This document shows, piece after piece, positions 18,648-24,923 of a DNA stretch of 64,000 nucleotides. Under the pieces are notes generated by a model. That model had not been told where the DNA came from. It made no database searches and saw only the letters and a list, made by a program, of their open reading frames with translations. The translations under genes and the position numbers were made by a program. The DNA lies in contig JAEZYD010000065.1 in NCBI GenBank assembly GCA_023419375.1, positions 41,557 through 105,556 on the forward strand, written 5' to 3'. Positions within the stretch are counted from its first letter, which is position 1; each line of letters begins with the position of its first letter. The stretch comes from Pseudomonadota bacterium. GTDB lineage: Bacteria > Desulfobacterota > Desulfovibrionia > Desulfovibrionales > Desulfovibrionaceae.

Positions 18648-19928
18648 ATGTCTGCATCTTTTCGTTCGCAGAATTCCGCTCTGAGCGGCCTGCTGGACAA
18701 ACACCTCACCAATCTGGCCGAGGAAGAACAACTCGCCCCCGAATCCATTGTTGAAGCCATCGAGGCGGGCACAATGGTGCTGCTGGGCAACCCCGCGCAC
18801 CCCAACCTCAAGCCCATTCTTGTGGGCCAGCCCTCGCGCATCAAGGTGAACGCCAACATCGGCACTTCGCCCCTGTGCAACTGCCCCTCTACGGAAGAAC
18901 GCAAAATCAAGGCCGCCCTTGATGCCGGAGCCGACACCGTGATGGATCTTTCCATCGCGGGCGATCTTGACGCCCTGCGCCTCGGCATGCTCAAGGCCTG
19001 CCCCCTGCCGCTCGGCACCGTGCCGCTCTATGCCGTGGGCCAGCAGATTCTGGATGCGGAGCTGGATATCGCCACCATGCAGCCCGATGCCCTGTTTGCC
19101 GAAATCGCCAAGCAGGCCGAGCAGGGTGTGGACTTTATCACCGTGCACTGCGGCCTCTCCAAGCGCGGCGCTGAAATGGCCGTCAAGGACAACCGCGTGC
19201 TGGGCATTGTTTCGCGCGGCGGCTCCATGCTCGCCCGCTGGATGCTTGAGAACAACCGCGAAAATCCGCTGCTGGAATACTACGACCGCCTGCTGGACAT
19301 CTGCCGCCCCTACAACGTCACCCTTTCGCTGGGCGACGGCCTGCGCCCCGGCGCTGGCGTGGACGCGGGCGATGCCGCCCAGTGGGAAGAAGTCATCAAC
19401 CTGGGCCAGCTCGCCAAATACGCGCTTGAACGCGGCGTGCAATGCATGATCGAAGGCCCCGGCCATGTGCCGCTCAATCAGGTGCGCACCCAGATTCAGG
19501 GCATCAAGCGCCTGACCAACAATGCCCCCTTGTACGTGCTCGGCCCCCTGTGCTGCGACAGCGCCCCCGGCTATGACCACATTGCCGGAGCCATCGGCGG
19601 CGCCATGGGCGTTGAGGCTGGCGTGGACTTTCTGTGCTACCTCACCCCTGCCGAACACCTCACCCTGCCTGACGAGGCAGACGTGCGCGCTGGCGTCATG
19701 GCCTCGCGCGTGGCCGCCCATGTGGGCGAAGTGGCCCTTGGCCGCCCCGCCGCCGTTGCCCGCGAGGCTGCCATGAACGCCGCCCGCAAGGCTCTGGATT
19801 GGGAAGCCATGTCCAAGGCCGCTCTTGACCCGCAGATGCTCGAAAAGCGCCGCGAAGACCACAAAACGGAAGAAGTCTGCGCCATGTGCGGCAAGTTCTG
19901 CTCCGTCAAGATGCTGCGCGGGCATTAA
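18648..19928 (+). CDS. thiC: Phosphomethylpyrimidine synthase ThiC
   Basis: 426 residues, the short anaerobe/archaeal-type length. Conserved blocks include NANIGTSPLCNCPS, DLSIAGDLDALR, MIEGPGHVPLNQ and GPLCCDSAPGYDHI. The C-terminal CAMCGKFCSVK (CX2CX4C) binds the [4Fe-4S] cluster used to cleave S-adenosylmethionine. The enzyme converts aminoimidazole ribotide to hydroxymethylpyrimidine phosphate in thiamine synthesis. It is preceded by a TPP riboswitch and followed by a strong terminator, so it is a single-gene unit. Confidence 0.98.
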   Translation: MSASFRSQNSALSGLLDKHLTNLAEEEQLAPESIVEAIEAGTMVLLGNPAHPNLKPILVGQPSRIKVNANIGTSPLCNCPSTEERKIKAALDAGADTVMDLSIAGDLDALRLGMLKACPLPLGTVPLYAVGQQILDAELDIATMQPDALFAEIAKQAEQGVDFITVHCGLSKRGAEMAVKDNRVLGIVSRGGSMLARWMLENNRENPLLEYYDRLLDICRPYNVTLSLGDGLRPGAGVDAGDAAQWEEVINLGQLAKYALERGVQCMIEGPGHVPLNQVRTQIQGIKRLTNNAPLYVLGPLCCDSAPGYDHIAGAIGGAMGVEAGVDFLCYLTPAEHLTLPDEADVRAGVMASRVAAHVGEVALGRPAAVAREAAMNAARKALDWEAMSKAALDPQMLEKRREDHKTEEVCAMCGKFCSVKMLRGH

Positions 19929-20356
19929 GCAATTACGACCTGAAATGCTCGCGTATGACGGGTAAAAGCCTGTCTGCCCGCACTTCTCGGCAAGGATTTT
20001 CAAAAAATCATTGCCGGGCAGGTTCCCTGATTTACTGAAGGAGGCTCCCTTGCGGGAGCCTCCTTTTTTTGCCTCAATGTGCAGCACGTGGGGCATGCCA
20101 TAAACCTTGGTGGCGGCTCCGCACACAACTGGAACGGCCTTCCCTCAAAGTTCTCAGCACACAGTGCAACGTCCGTTCTGCATGCCGCCGCCAGCTTCTC
20201 CCGCTTGTCAAATTTGCGTGAAAAAATGTTTGTGCGCTCAAAGAGCTTTACTATCTGCCTGAAAGTTTTTATAAACATCTCATGTGAAAAAAATAACAAA
20301 TTTTCAATCAACCCGCCCTCGCGGCGGATACGTGCCATAGCACTCTGGAGGATCAT
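19929..20356. other. Gene-free interval between thiC and alcohol dehydrogenase genes
   Basis: Holds an A/T-rich hairpin (CGGCAA...TTGCCG, 19988-20016), the thiC terminator (20040-20070) and about 285 bases upstream of the dehydrogenase. The last 100 bases are AT-rich and probably contain its promoter. No gene recognised. Confidence 0.55.
20040..20070 (+). terminator. Rho-independent terminator after thiC
   Basis: Perfect 10-bp stem GGAGGCTCCC (20040-20049) with GGGAGCCTCC (20054-20063), loop TTGC, then seven T. Confidence 0.92.
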
Positions 20357-21568
20357 ATGTGGGATCAAGCAGCCGATTACAAGAATGTGCGGGAAATCCG
20401 CGTCAAGACAACAACCTATCTGGGCGTTGGGGCCATTGATAAAATAGACGACATCCTCGCCCAGCTTAAGAGCGAGGGCATCACGTCCATACTCTGCGTT
20501 TGCGGCGGGCGTTCATACAAAATCACGGGCGCGTGGGACAAGGTTGAAGCCGCAGCTCAAAAGCACGGCATCACACTGGCGCTCTACAACCGCGTTACCC
20601 CCAACCCCACCACCGACAGCGTGGACGAGGCCGCAGCCCTGGGCCGTGCCGCCAATGCGGGCGCAGTGCTGGCCATTGGCGGCGGCAGCCCCATCGACTG
20701 CGGCAAGAGCGCCGCCATCCTGCTGGCAAATCCCGGCAAGACGGGCGATGACCTGTACTGCTACCGCTTTACGCCGCAAGTGGCCCTGCCCATCATTGCC
20801 ATCAACCTCACCCACGGCACCGGCAGCGAAGTGAACCGCTTTGCCGTGGCAACCGTGACAAAGCTGAACTACAAGCCCGCCATTGCTTACGATTGCATCT
20901 ATCCCCGTTTTGCCATTGACGACCCCGCGCTCATGACCGGGCTTTCGCCCGACCAGACGCGCTATGTGTCCATTGACGCCGTCAACCATGTGGTGGAAGC
21001 CGCCACCACCACTGTCACCAATCCTTTTGCCATTTCACTGGCGGCAGAGACCATCCGGCTTGTGCACCAGTGGCTGCCCGCCGCCCTCGCCGACCCCGGC
21101 GACCTCAAGGCCCGCTACGAGCTGTGCTATGCCGCCATGCAGGCTGGCGTGGCTTTTGATAACGGTCTGCTGCACTTCACGCATGCGCTGGAACATCCCC
21201 TGAGCGCCGTCAGCCCCGACCTGTCGCACGGCCTTGGGCTTGCCGTTCTGCTGCCCGCGGTCATTCTGGAATGCTACCCCGCGCGGCCCGATGTACTGGC
21301 GCACATTCTTGCGCCCCTGGCCCCCGGCCTCAAGGGCCTGCCGGAAGAAGCTCCGCAGGCCGCCAAGGCTGTGGAGCAGTGGCTTGCCAGCGTGGGCGTG
21401 CCGCAAAAGCTTGAAGACCTCGGCGTGACCGCCGCTGATGTGGACAAGTTCTGCGATCTGGTGGAACAGACCCCCTCGCTGGGCCTGCTGATTTCCGTTG
21501 CGCCTGTGGAAGGCACAAGGGAACGCGTGGCGCGCATTTACAACAACTCTCTCAAGCACATGGCTTAA
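20357..21568 (+). CDS. Iron-containing alcohol dehydrogenase
   Basis: 403 residues, family III (Fe-ADH). NAD-binding part: GAVLAIGGGSPIDCGKS. Metal ligands are recognisable in SIDAVNHVVEA (Asp and His), HFTHALEHPLS (His) and LSHGLGLAV (His). The enzyme oxidises a primary alcohol or reduces an aldehyde with NAD(P); substrate unknown. Sulfate reducers use such enzymes to grow on ethanol and other alcohols. GGAGG lies just before the ATG. A terminator follows at 21611-21642, so the gene is monocistronic. Confidence 0.95.
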   Translation: MWDQAADYKNVREIRVKTTTYLGVGAIDKIDDILAQLKSEGITSILCVCGGRSYKITGAWDKVEAAAQKHGITLALYNRVTPNPTTDSVDEAAALGRAANAGAVLAIGGGSPIDCGKSAAILLANPGKTGDDLYCYRFTPQVALPIIAINLTHGTGSEVNRFAVATVTKLNYKPAIAYDCIYPRFAIDDPALMTGLSPDQTRYVSIDAVNHVVEAATTTVTNPFAISLAAETIRLVHQWLPAALADPGDLKARYELCYAAMQAGVAFDNGLLHFTHALEHPLSAVSPDLSHGLGLAVLLPAVILECYPARPDVLAHILAPLAPGLKGLPEEAPQAAKAVEQWLASVGVPQKLEDLGVTAADVDKFCDLVEQTPSLGLLISVAPVEGTRERVARIYNNSLKHMA

Positions 21569-21610
21569 GACAAATCGCCATTGCCAGCGCCTCGTGCGTT
21601 GCAATTGAAA

Positions 21611-21642
21611 GAGGTCAGTGCGTGAGTGCTGGCCTCTTTTTT
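21611..21642 (+). terminator. Rho-independent terminator after the alcohol dehydrogenase
   Basis: GAGGTCAGTG pairs, with wobble pairs, with the arm ending GCTGGCCTC (21628-21636), followed by six T. It closely resembles the ahpC terminator hairpin at 22830-22855. Confidence 0.8.
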
Positions 21643-21854
21643 GACGCCTGCGCGGCGCGCGATTTTGCTGCGTGGCGTTGAGTTGTGAGTAGTTGCTGCC
21701 CTTCGGGCACTGGATTCCGCCCTCCGGCGGAGCTTGGGACGCCTGCGCGGCGCGCGATTTCGCCTTTCCGGCGTGGTGTTGTGAATATTTGCTGCCCTGC
21801 GGGCACTGGGTTCCGCCCTCCGGCGGAGCTCGGGACGCCTGCGCGGCGTGCGGC
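21643..21854 (+). repeat. Tandem ~96-bp direct repeat, 2.2 copies
   Basis: Copy 1 is 21643-21737, copy 2 is 21738-21834, and a partial third copy is 21835-21854. Each starts GACGCCTGCGCGGCG and ends with the small hairpins TGCCC..GGGCA and TCCGCC..GGCGGA. Copies differ by scattered substitutions, mostly in the middle. Confidence 0.85.
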
Positions 21855-22286
21855 AAGGCGGGGCCGGTTATGGGGCTGCGCCCCCTTCGCGGCCCCCCTT
21901 GCATCCCCCCCGAAGCACCCCCCCCGAAGCACCCCCTAAGAGGGCTTTCCAACTTCCGTAGCGTGGCGAGGGCGACGCGGCATCTGCTGCGGGAGCTTCC
22001 CTCGCTCGCCACGCTCGCTCAGGTGATCTCCCTCCGCGCCGCGTTAATGCCAGAGGACGCTTTCGCTTTGAATGTTAGACCGTTTCAGCCCGATCCCCCT
22101 AATATAATTGTTAGTTTCTGGATTACATTTACATTCTTCCCAATAGCTCTGAATATTCTGACATCTCCACTCCTGACAAATTCTGGCAGCAAACAAATAT
22201 CTGCACACATCGACAAGTTACTAATGGCAATTTCCGTTCAGCCACGACCAGACCGGAAGTTTGCGAGTCAGAAAAATCTATTTACC

Positions 22287-22449
22287 ATCAGAAGCTGGTC
22301 GTGGGGTCGCTTTCCTTAAACTCGCCGGAGCGAAACGAAGGCGATGGCTAGTGTTGGGCGAATTTGCAAAATACGCTTTTTGCGGCGCTGACGCATTCAG
22401 GGCGTAAAAGTCGGGTTTGCGTAAATCAGCCTGACAGGCTCACCCACCC
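22287..22449 (+). repeat. Dispersed repeat B, copy 1
   Basis: Begins CATCAGAAGCTGGTCGTGG, passes through TTAAACTCGCC and TTTGCAAAATACGC, holds an imperfect hairpin (22376-22410) and ends CTGACAGGCTCACCCACC. The second copy is at 22531-22760. Confidence 0.85.
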
Positions 22450-22530
22450 GGCAAAACCCTTTTTCTGTGTTTGCCTTTTCTTTCTCTGCCTTTCAGCTTT
22501 TCCTGCCTTTTTGCCTTTGCCCCGGCCCGT

Positions 22531-22760
22531 CATCAGAAGCTGGTCGTGGCGTTGCCTTCCTTAAACTCGCCAGAGCGAAGCGAGGGCGATGGCTGGTGTT
22601 GAGTGAATTTGCAAAATACGCATTTTTCTGGCCTGACAAGGAAAAATCCTGTTTTTGAGCGCAGCGTACTCAAGTACGTGAGCATCAAAAACAGGATTTT
22701 AACGCCGTCAGGCCAAAAAAGTCGGGTTTGCGTAAATACGCTCGACAGGCTCACCCACCC
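22531..22760 (+). repeat. Dispersed repeat B, copy 2, with a long internal inverted repeat
   Basis: Shares both flanks with copy 1, but its centre (22628-22715) is a longer inverted repeat. The outer arms are TGGCCTGAC and GTCAGGCCA; the inner arms are AAAATCCTGTTTTTGA and TCAAAAACAGGATTTT. The conserved flanks with different hairpin centres suggest a structured non-coding element. Confidence 0.85.
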
Positions 22761-22825
22761 CGCGCGCAAAAAATCTCCCCCCTGCCTTTCCTTCCTCCAC
22801 GCCAGCGCAGCAAAGCCCACACGTC

Positions 22826-22858
22826 AAAAGAGGCCAACACTTGCGTGCTGGCCTCTTT
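22826..22858 (-). terminator. Rho-independent terminator after ahpC
   Basis: GAGGCCAACAC (22830-22840) pairs with GTGCTGGCCTC (22845-22855). The minus strand reads into TTTT. It lies 79 bases past the peroxiredoxin stop. Confidence 0.75.
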
Positions 22859-22933
22859 CAGCGGGGTTGCCTGAGGAGGGCATTGGAGGAAGAGAAAGGG
22901 AAAGGCGTTGTGTCTGCGTGTGAAAAAATCTGC

Positions 22934-23500
22934 CTAGATCTTGCCTACAAGATCAAGACCGGGCTTAAGGGTGGCGCTGCCGGGCTTCCAGCGGGCAGGG
23001 CAAACCTGATCGCCGTGCTCGGCCACAAACTGCGCGGCTTCCAGCTTGCGCAGCAGTTCTTCAACATTGCGGCCAATGGGCGTGTCGTGGATTTCATAGG
23101 CCTTGATGACGCCCTCGGGATTTACCAGAAAACTGCCGCGCAAAGCCTGCCCCGCGCCTTCAATCATGACGCCGAACGCGTTGGAGAGCGTTCCTGCGCA
23201 GTCTGCCAGCATGGGGTAGCGAATCTTGGCAATGCTGGGCGAGGCATCGGCCCAGGCTTTGTGCACAAAAGCGCTGTCGGTGGAGACGGAATAGACTTCG
23301 CAATTGAGCTTTTTGAACTGCTCATAGTTGTCTGCCAGGTCTTCCAGCTCCGTGGGGCACACAAAGGTAAAGTCCGCGGGATAGAAAAAAAAGATAGACC
23401 AGTGGCCCTTGATATCTGCTTCGGTAACCGTTTTCAGCTCACCACCGTGAAAAGCCTTCACATTGAAAGGTTCAACCGCTTTATTGATGAGATTTCCCAT
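22934..23500 (-). CDS. ahpC: 2-Cys peroxiredoxin, AhpC type
   Basis: 188 residues. Peroxidatic Cys48 is in FTFVCPTE and the resolving Cys in QVCPARWKPG near residue 168. Catalytic context (YPADFTFVCP, later LRGSFLVNPEG) is intact. The enzyme reduces hydrogen peroxide and organic peroxides in the cytoplasm. No AhpF reductase is next to it, so electrons must come from another system. It is divergent from a Fur-family regulator gene 323 bases away, which may control it. A good promoter is visible at 23563-23591. Confidence 0.96.
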   Translation of the reverse strand: MGNLINKAVEPFNVKAFHGGELKTVTEADIKGHWSIFFFYPADFTFVCPTELEDLADNYEQFKKLNCEVYSVSTDSAFVHKAWADASPSIAKIRYPMLADCAGTLSNAFGVMIEGAGQALRGSFLVNPEGVIKAYEIHDTPIGRNVEELLRKLEAAQFVAEHGDQVCPARWKPGSATLKPGLDLVGKI

Positions 23501-23823
23501 GACTGTATCCTTATGGCGAAGCGTGACGCTCCGGCAGAGGTTGCTGCAACTTCGTTTTGAAAACAGTATTCAATCCTATTTAGCCTGTCAAGAAATTACG
23601 GCTGAAAAATCTCTTTTTTTCGCACACGCCCTTGCTCTCCACGCGCCACAACCCTACCATAGCTTGCAGGGCAGTAAAACAGCATACAACCGCCATTCAG
23701 GCGCTGCATTGCTTTTTGCCATTTTTTAGGCCAAAAGGTACCCTACATGCTGGCGACTGCAAGCCTCGGCCGCATCGACAGTTTTAACAAACGCACACTT
23801 GTTATTCGGGGGTGGGCATATAT
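23501..23823. other. Intergenic region between divergent ahpC and Fur-family genes
   Basis: Contains the ahpC promoter (23563-23591) and the leader of the regulator gene, with GGGGGTGGG before its ATG. No classical PerR or Fur box was recognised with confidence. Confidence 0.6.
23563..23591 (-). promoter_or_regulatory. Sigma-70 promoter of ahpC
   Basis: On the minus strand, TTGACA (-35, 23586-23591) and TACTGT (-10, 23563-23568) are separated by exactly 17 bases, about 65 bases upstream of the ahpC ATG. Confidence 0.75.
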
Positions 23824-24285
23824 ATGACAACGCAACAAAATAATGCCGGTCTTTCGGAATTTCTGGATTTCATGAGCCGCAAAGGCCTGAACACCACATC
23901 CCAGCGCCGTATCATAGCCGAGGCTTTTTTTGAATTGCCGGGGCACCACTCGCTTGAAGAATTTTATCAGCACGTGATCAAGCGCGACTCCGGCATCGGT
24001 CAGACCACCGTATACCGCACGCTCAAGCTGCTTTGCGATGCGGGCCTTGCCATGGAAATCCACTTCAGCGACGGCATCACCCGCTACGAAATTGCCAAGC
24101 CGGACAGCCACCACGACCACCTTGTCTGCCTTGACTGCGGCAAGATTGTGGAAATCTGCGATCCGCGCATTGAAAAGCTCCAGCGCGAAATGGCCGAAAA
24201 ATACGGCTTCAAGCTGCGCGGCCATGTGCATAACCTGTACGGCATCTGCAAGGATTGCCGCGATAAAGCCGCCAAGGACGACTAA
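23824..24285 (+). CDS. Fur-family metalloregulator (Fur or PerR)
   Basis: 153 residues. The winged helix has TSQRRIIAEAFFEL and the recognition helix GQTTVYRTLKLLCDAGL. The metal sites include HHDHLVCLDCGKIVE (His cluster and CX2C) and the C-terminal CKDC. Such dimers repress iron-uptake or peroxide-response genes. Divergence from ahpC favours a PerR role, and the following FeoB-associated gene favours Fur; sequence alone does not decide. The ATG at 23824 is preferred to a GTG at 23812, which lies within the GGGGGTGGG ribosome-binding stretch. A terminator follows at once. Confidence 0.93.
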   Translation: MTTQQNNAGLSEFLDFMSRKGLNTTSQRRIIAEAFFELPGHHSLEEFYQHVIKRDSGIGQTTVYRTLKLLCDAGLAMEIHFSDGITRYEIAKPDSHHDHLVCLDCGKIVEICDPRIEKLQREMAEKYGFKLRGHVHNLYGICKDCRDKAAKDD

Positions 24286-24315
24286 GCCCACGGCTTGAGC
24301 TTTAGCGACCATTTC

Positions 24316-24341
24316 GGGCTGCCCTTGGGCAGCCCTTTTTT
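24316..24341 (+). terminator. Rho-independent terminator after the Fur-family gene
   Basis: GGGCTGCCC (24316-24324) and GGGCAGCCC (24327-24335) form a 9-bp stem followed by six T. Confidence 0.92.
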
Positions 24342-24401
24342 ATTCCTTTGTGAATGGGTGTAAGGTTTCCGCACAAAACAAATATTTTTTATGCCCAACT
24401 T

Positions 24402-24422
24402 AAATGAAGTTGACATTCATTT
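24402..24422 (+). promoter_or_regulatory. Candidate Fur operator overlapping a -35 box
   Basis: Perfect inverted repeat AAATGAA (24402-24408) and TTCATTT (24416-24422) around a 7-base spacer. The spacer contains TTGACA (24410-24415), so a bound repressor would cover the -35 element of the small FeoB-associated gene. The -10 is weak. The assignment to Fur is inferred. Confidence 0.55.
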
Positions 24423-24494
24423 TCCACAAGGGCAGACTACGTGCACATCCTCCCTGCGCCGCAAGGAACTTTGGAGGAAACAAGAGGTGAAGAC

Positions 24495-24707
24495 ATGGAT
24501 ATTCAACTGATTATCGTCATACTGTGCATAATTGCGGCTGCATATTACTTTGGTCGCAGGGTTTATACGGCGGTCAGCAAGGGCAAATGCGGCTGTTGCG
24601 ATGGAGGATGCGGCGATGGCAAAAAAAGCTCCTGCGGCTGCACTCCCAACGATGCCGAAGCGCAGCGCCTTGAAAGCAAACGACTGAAATTTGAGCCCAA
24701 AAAGTAG
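24495..24707 (+). CDS. FeoB-associated Cys-rich membrane protein
   Basis: 70 residues. One membrane helix (IQLIIVILCIIAAAYYFG) is followed by a short cytoplasmic tail rich in Cys and Gly (GKCGCCDGGCGDGK, SSCGC). This is the layout of the small FeoB-associated proteins thought to assist ferrous iron transport. No feoA or feoB lies in the window, so this is an orphan copy. The ATG at 24495 is preceded by AGAGGTGA. A palindrome with -35 sequence upstream suggests iron control together with the adjacent Fur-family gene. Confidence 0.85.
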   Translation: MDIQLIIVILCIIAAAYYFGRRVYTAVSKGKCGCCDGGCGDGKKSSCGCTPNDAEAQRLESKRLKFEPKK

Positions 24708-24782
24708 AGAGCAAGGCCAAGACTCCCGACCTCACAAGCCCCCTCCTCCGGTTCGTCATGTAGGCAGAGTGCGAACCGGCTC

Positions 24783-24820
24783 AGCCCCGGCCCTGGCCTG
24801 TACCATGTCCGGGGCTTTTA
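24783..24820 (+). terminator. Probable terminator after the FeoB-associated gene
   Basis: AGCCCCGG (24783-24790) pairs with CCGGGGCT (24809-24816), followed by four T. The loop is 18 bases. Confidence 0.7.
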
Positions 24821-24872
24821 CATGTCCAAAATTATTTTACCTGCCTCCTCGCGCCCAACTGGCGACATAAGC

Positions 24873-24899
24873 AAAAAACCCGGATTTCTCCGGGTTTTT
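24873..24899 (-). terminator. Bidirectional terminator downstream of uvrA
   Basis: AAAAACCCGG and CCGGGTTTTT flank a 6-base loop, giving a T-run on both strands. It lies just past the uvrA stop. Confidence 0.88.
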
Positions 24900-24923
24900 A
24901 CATATTTTATCAGGCAGTTTTGC

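Larger units (their letters stand above)
21569..22933. other. 1.36-kb gene-free, repeat-rich interval
   Basis: No credible coding sequence was found on either strand. The stretch contains the dehydrogenase terminator, about 2.2 tandem copies of a ~96-bp GC-rich unit (21643-21854), an inverted repeat around 21958-22016, an AT-rich segment (22060-22285) that could be a decayed gene or element, two copies of a second longer repeat (22287-22449 and 22531-22760), and the ahpC terminator (22826-22858). Confidence 0.75.

Noticed and set aside
18483..20126. 547-residue open frame antisense to thiC
   Set aside because: It spans the TPP riboswitch and thiC in the opposite direction; composition typical of a shadow frame.
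20000..20368. 122-residue open frame on the minus strand between thiC and the alcohol dehydrogenase
   Set aside because: It overlaps the thiC terminator hairpin and has no ribosome-binding site or family features.
21643..21854. Possible CRISPR array
   Set aside because: The repeat unit is about 96 bp, contiguous and without unique spacers; no cas genes are near.
22287..22760. Insertion sequence
   Set aside because: No transposase frame and no terminal inverted repeats with target duplication could be seen; kept as a repeat only.
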